NCBI RefSeq assembly: GCF_003850565.1
Contig: NZ_CP027706.1
Location: 3,596,001 to 3,660,000 of the forward strand
DNA from: Pseudomonas sessilinigenes
Lineage (GTDB): Bacteria > Pseudomonadota > Gammaproteobacteria > Pseudomonadales > Pseudomonadaceae
Direction of reading: 5' to 3'
Length of the DNA: 64,000 bases
Each line of letters opens with the position of its first letter. Position 1 is the first letter of the stretch. Both the position numbers and the translations under genes were made by a program. Below the pieces are notes generated by a model, which saw only the letters and a list, made by a program, of their open reading frames with translations, was not told where the DNA came from and searched no databases. This document shows positions 62,748 through 64,000 of this stretch, in pieces.

Positions 62748-64000
62748 GCTACCGGGCCGGCATTCGGTATTCTGGAAGCTGGCATTGCTGCTGGTCGCTT
62801 TTTGCCTGCTGATGATCTGGCTGAGCTGGTCCTGGGGGCGCTATGTCGAGCAAAGGAATCTCTACCTTTCCGATGAGGCCCGGGCCACCCTGAGGGCTTA
62901 TGCCCGAGAGGCCGAGCAGGCCTGGAAGAGCGGCCAGCAAGCCGGCGTCGACGTCTGGATCCAGCAAATGGCCGACCGGGAGAAGACCTGGGTCGGGGTC
63001 ATCGGCAGCGACCTGCAATCGTTGAGCAGTTATCCCTTGAAGCCGATGGAGATCCAGCGCCTGACGTTCCTGCGAGGCGCCGACTGGCCGGTGAGCCGGC
63101 ATGCCCGGAACTTGCCCTGGCTGAAGATCGCCTTTCCCGATGACCCCTCTGCCGGCAGCCTGGTGATCGAGCTGCCCCAGCGCTTCATGCCTGGCCGTTA
63201 TCGGCTGTTCTGGCAGGTCATGACCAATGGCGTGATCCCTGGTTTCTTCACCTTGCTGCTATGTGTCGGCCTGTACCGCCTGCTGGTGGTGCCGCTCAAC
63301 CAGCTGCGCGAACAGGCCAATGCCTGGCGAGCGGAGCAGCTCAATGTCCGGCTTTCCAGCGAAACCACCTTGCGCAAGGATGAGCTGGGGGAATTGGGGC
63401 GGGCTTTCGACCAGATGTCCGAGCGCTTGCAAAGTACCGTCGCGACGCAACAGCAGCTGTTGCGGGATCTGTCCCATGAGCTGCGCACCCCTTTGAGTCG
63501 GTTGCGGGTGGCCTGTGAAGGTGAACAGGACTTGTCGGCCTTGCGCGAGCGCCTGGGGCGCGAGATCGACGGTATGCAGCGCCTGGTGGAAGACAGTTTG
63601 CAACTGGCCTGGCTGGATACCGAGCGGGCACCCCTGGCCGAGGAACAGATCCAGGTCCAGGCGCTGTGGGAAATGCTCAGCGAAAATGCCTGCTTCGAAA
63701 GTGGTTGGTCACCACGGCAATTGCGCTGCGAGCTGGTGGGCGATTGCTGGGTGCGCGGGCACCTCAATACCCTGGCCCAGGCCTTGGAGAATGTCCTGCG
63801 CAATGCCATCCGGCACTCTCCTGCCGGTGCCCAGGTCACGCTGGATGGGCGGCTCGAAGGGGAGTACTGGCACCTGTGGCTGGATGATCAGGGCAGTGGG
63901 GTGGCCGAGCAGGACCTGGAGCGGATTTTCGCAGCGTTCACCCGCCTGGATGGTTCGCGCCCAGGAGATGGCGGCTTCGGCCTGGGGTTGAGCATCGCGC
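62734..64000 (+). CDS. Sensor histidine kinase, partial
   Basis: ATG 62734 lies inside the end of the regulator gene (14-bp overlap). The frame is open to the window end, giving at least 422 residues and lacking only the last ATPase residues. Membrane helices lie at about residues 13-33 and 165-185 around a periplasmic sensor. The HAMP-like part has LSSETTLRKDELGELGRAFDQM, the H box is LRDLSHELRTPLSRLR, and ATPase motifs include LENVLRNAIRHSP and GGFGLGLSI. Partner of the upstream regulator. Confidence 0.88.
   Translation, partial: MNWPELPGRHSVFWKLALLLVAFCLLMIWLSWSWGRYVEQRNLYLSDEARATLRAYAREAEQAWKSGQQAGVDVWIQQMADREKTWVGVIGSDLQSLSSYPLKPMEIQRLTFLRGADWPVSRHARNLPWLKIAFPDDPSAGSLVIELPQRFMPGRYRLFWQVMTNGVIPGFFTLLLCVGLYRLLVVPLNQLREQANAWRAEQLNVRLSSETTLRKDELGELGRAFDQMSERLQSTVATQQQLLRDLSHELRTPLSRLRVACEGEQDLSALRERLGREIDGMQRLVEDSLQLAWLDTERAPLAEEQIQVQALWEMLSENACFESGWSPRQLRCELVGDCWVRGHLNTLAQALENVLRNAIRHSPAGAQVTLDGRLEGEYWHLWLDDQGSGVAEQDLERIFAAFTRLDGSRPGDGGFGLGLSIA

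Overview
The window is chromosomal DNA of a fluorescent Pseudomonas, most probably of the P. fluorescens / P. protegens / P. chlororaphis group. The basis is high GC with Pseudomonas-type gene orders, a 62-residue RsmA next to lysC and tRNA-Ser, a 917-residue GacS next to ldhA, and polar-flagellum genes with sigma-54 and sigma-28 promoters. No prophage, transposase, CRISPR array or integrase was seen. The mosaic of gene orders, each familiar from separate places in P. aeruginosa, suggests ordinary intragenus rearrangement rather than islands.

Layout. 1-3.3 kb: end of the arginine succinyltransferase (ast/aru) operon (astD end, astB, a small His-tailed protein, astE). 3.4-4.2 kb: an FMN riboswitch and a type-2 lumazine synthase on the minus strand. 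4.4-10.5 kb: ltaE, alaS, lysC (with a probable internal start), rsmA, tRNA-Ser and three tandem tRNA-Arg(ACG). 10.9-14.8 kb: mgtE, amrZ, an orphan phnN, several very small membrane-protein genes and tRNA-Arg(CCT). 14.9-19.2 kb: an uncharacterised overlapping three-gene operon (large helical-repeat protein, PcfJ-like protein, membrane-anchored DUF1266 protein). 19.7-22 kb: a receiver-TPR protein and a small soluble histidine kinase. 22-26 kb: LysR regulator, glutamine-synthetase-like ligase, YcaD-type MFS permease. 26-33.7 kb: flgZ-flgN-flgM-flgA on the minus strand and cheV-cheR-flgBCDE on the plus strand. 33.9-37.5 kb: nrdA with a long leader and candidate NrdR and DnaA sites. 37.5-44.1 kb: an RstAB-like two-component pair, a PcpS-type phosphopantetheinyl transferase, a small secreted peptide, phoP-phoQ and an AraC regulator. 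44.4-49.5 kb: dctA with a sigma-54 promoter and two upstream palindromes, an AMACR-like protein, SprT, a Yip1-family membrane protein and ttcA. 49.5-54 kb: two ArnT-like glycosyltransferases and an Ais-like phosphatase (envelope modification). 54.3-58 kb: a Tag-family glycosylase, DUF2069, wrbA, an ArsC-family protein, a TlpA-like lipoprotein, a META lipoprotein and an unrecognised CxxC protein. 58-64 kb: ldhA, gacS and a two-component pair cut by the window end.

Functional threads. GacS and RsmA, the two ends of the Gac/Rsm cascade, lie about 50 kb apart here, and AmrZ, MgtE and the flagellar genes are all linked to motility and lifestyle control in Pseudomonas. PhoPQ, two ArnT-like enzymes and the Ais-like phosphatase are all lipid A/LPS related. 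The most interesting unexplained element is the 14.9-19.2 kb operon. The clearest regulatory findings are the paired candidate NrdR boxes at nrdA, the sigma-54 promoter that abuts the flgA start, and the palindrome pair upstream of dctA.
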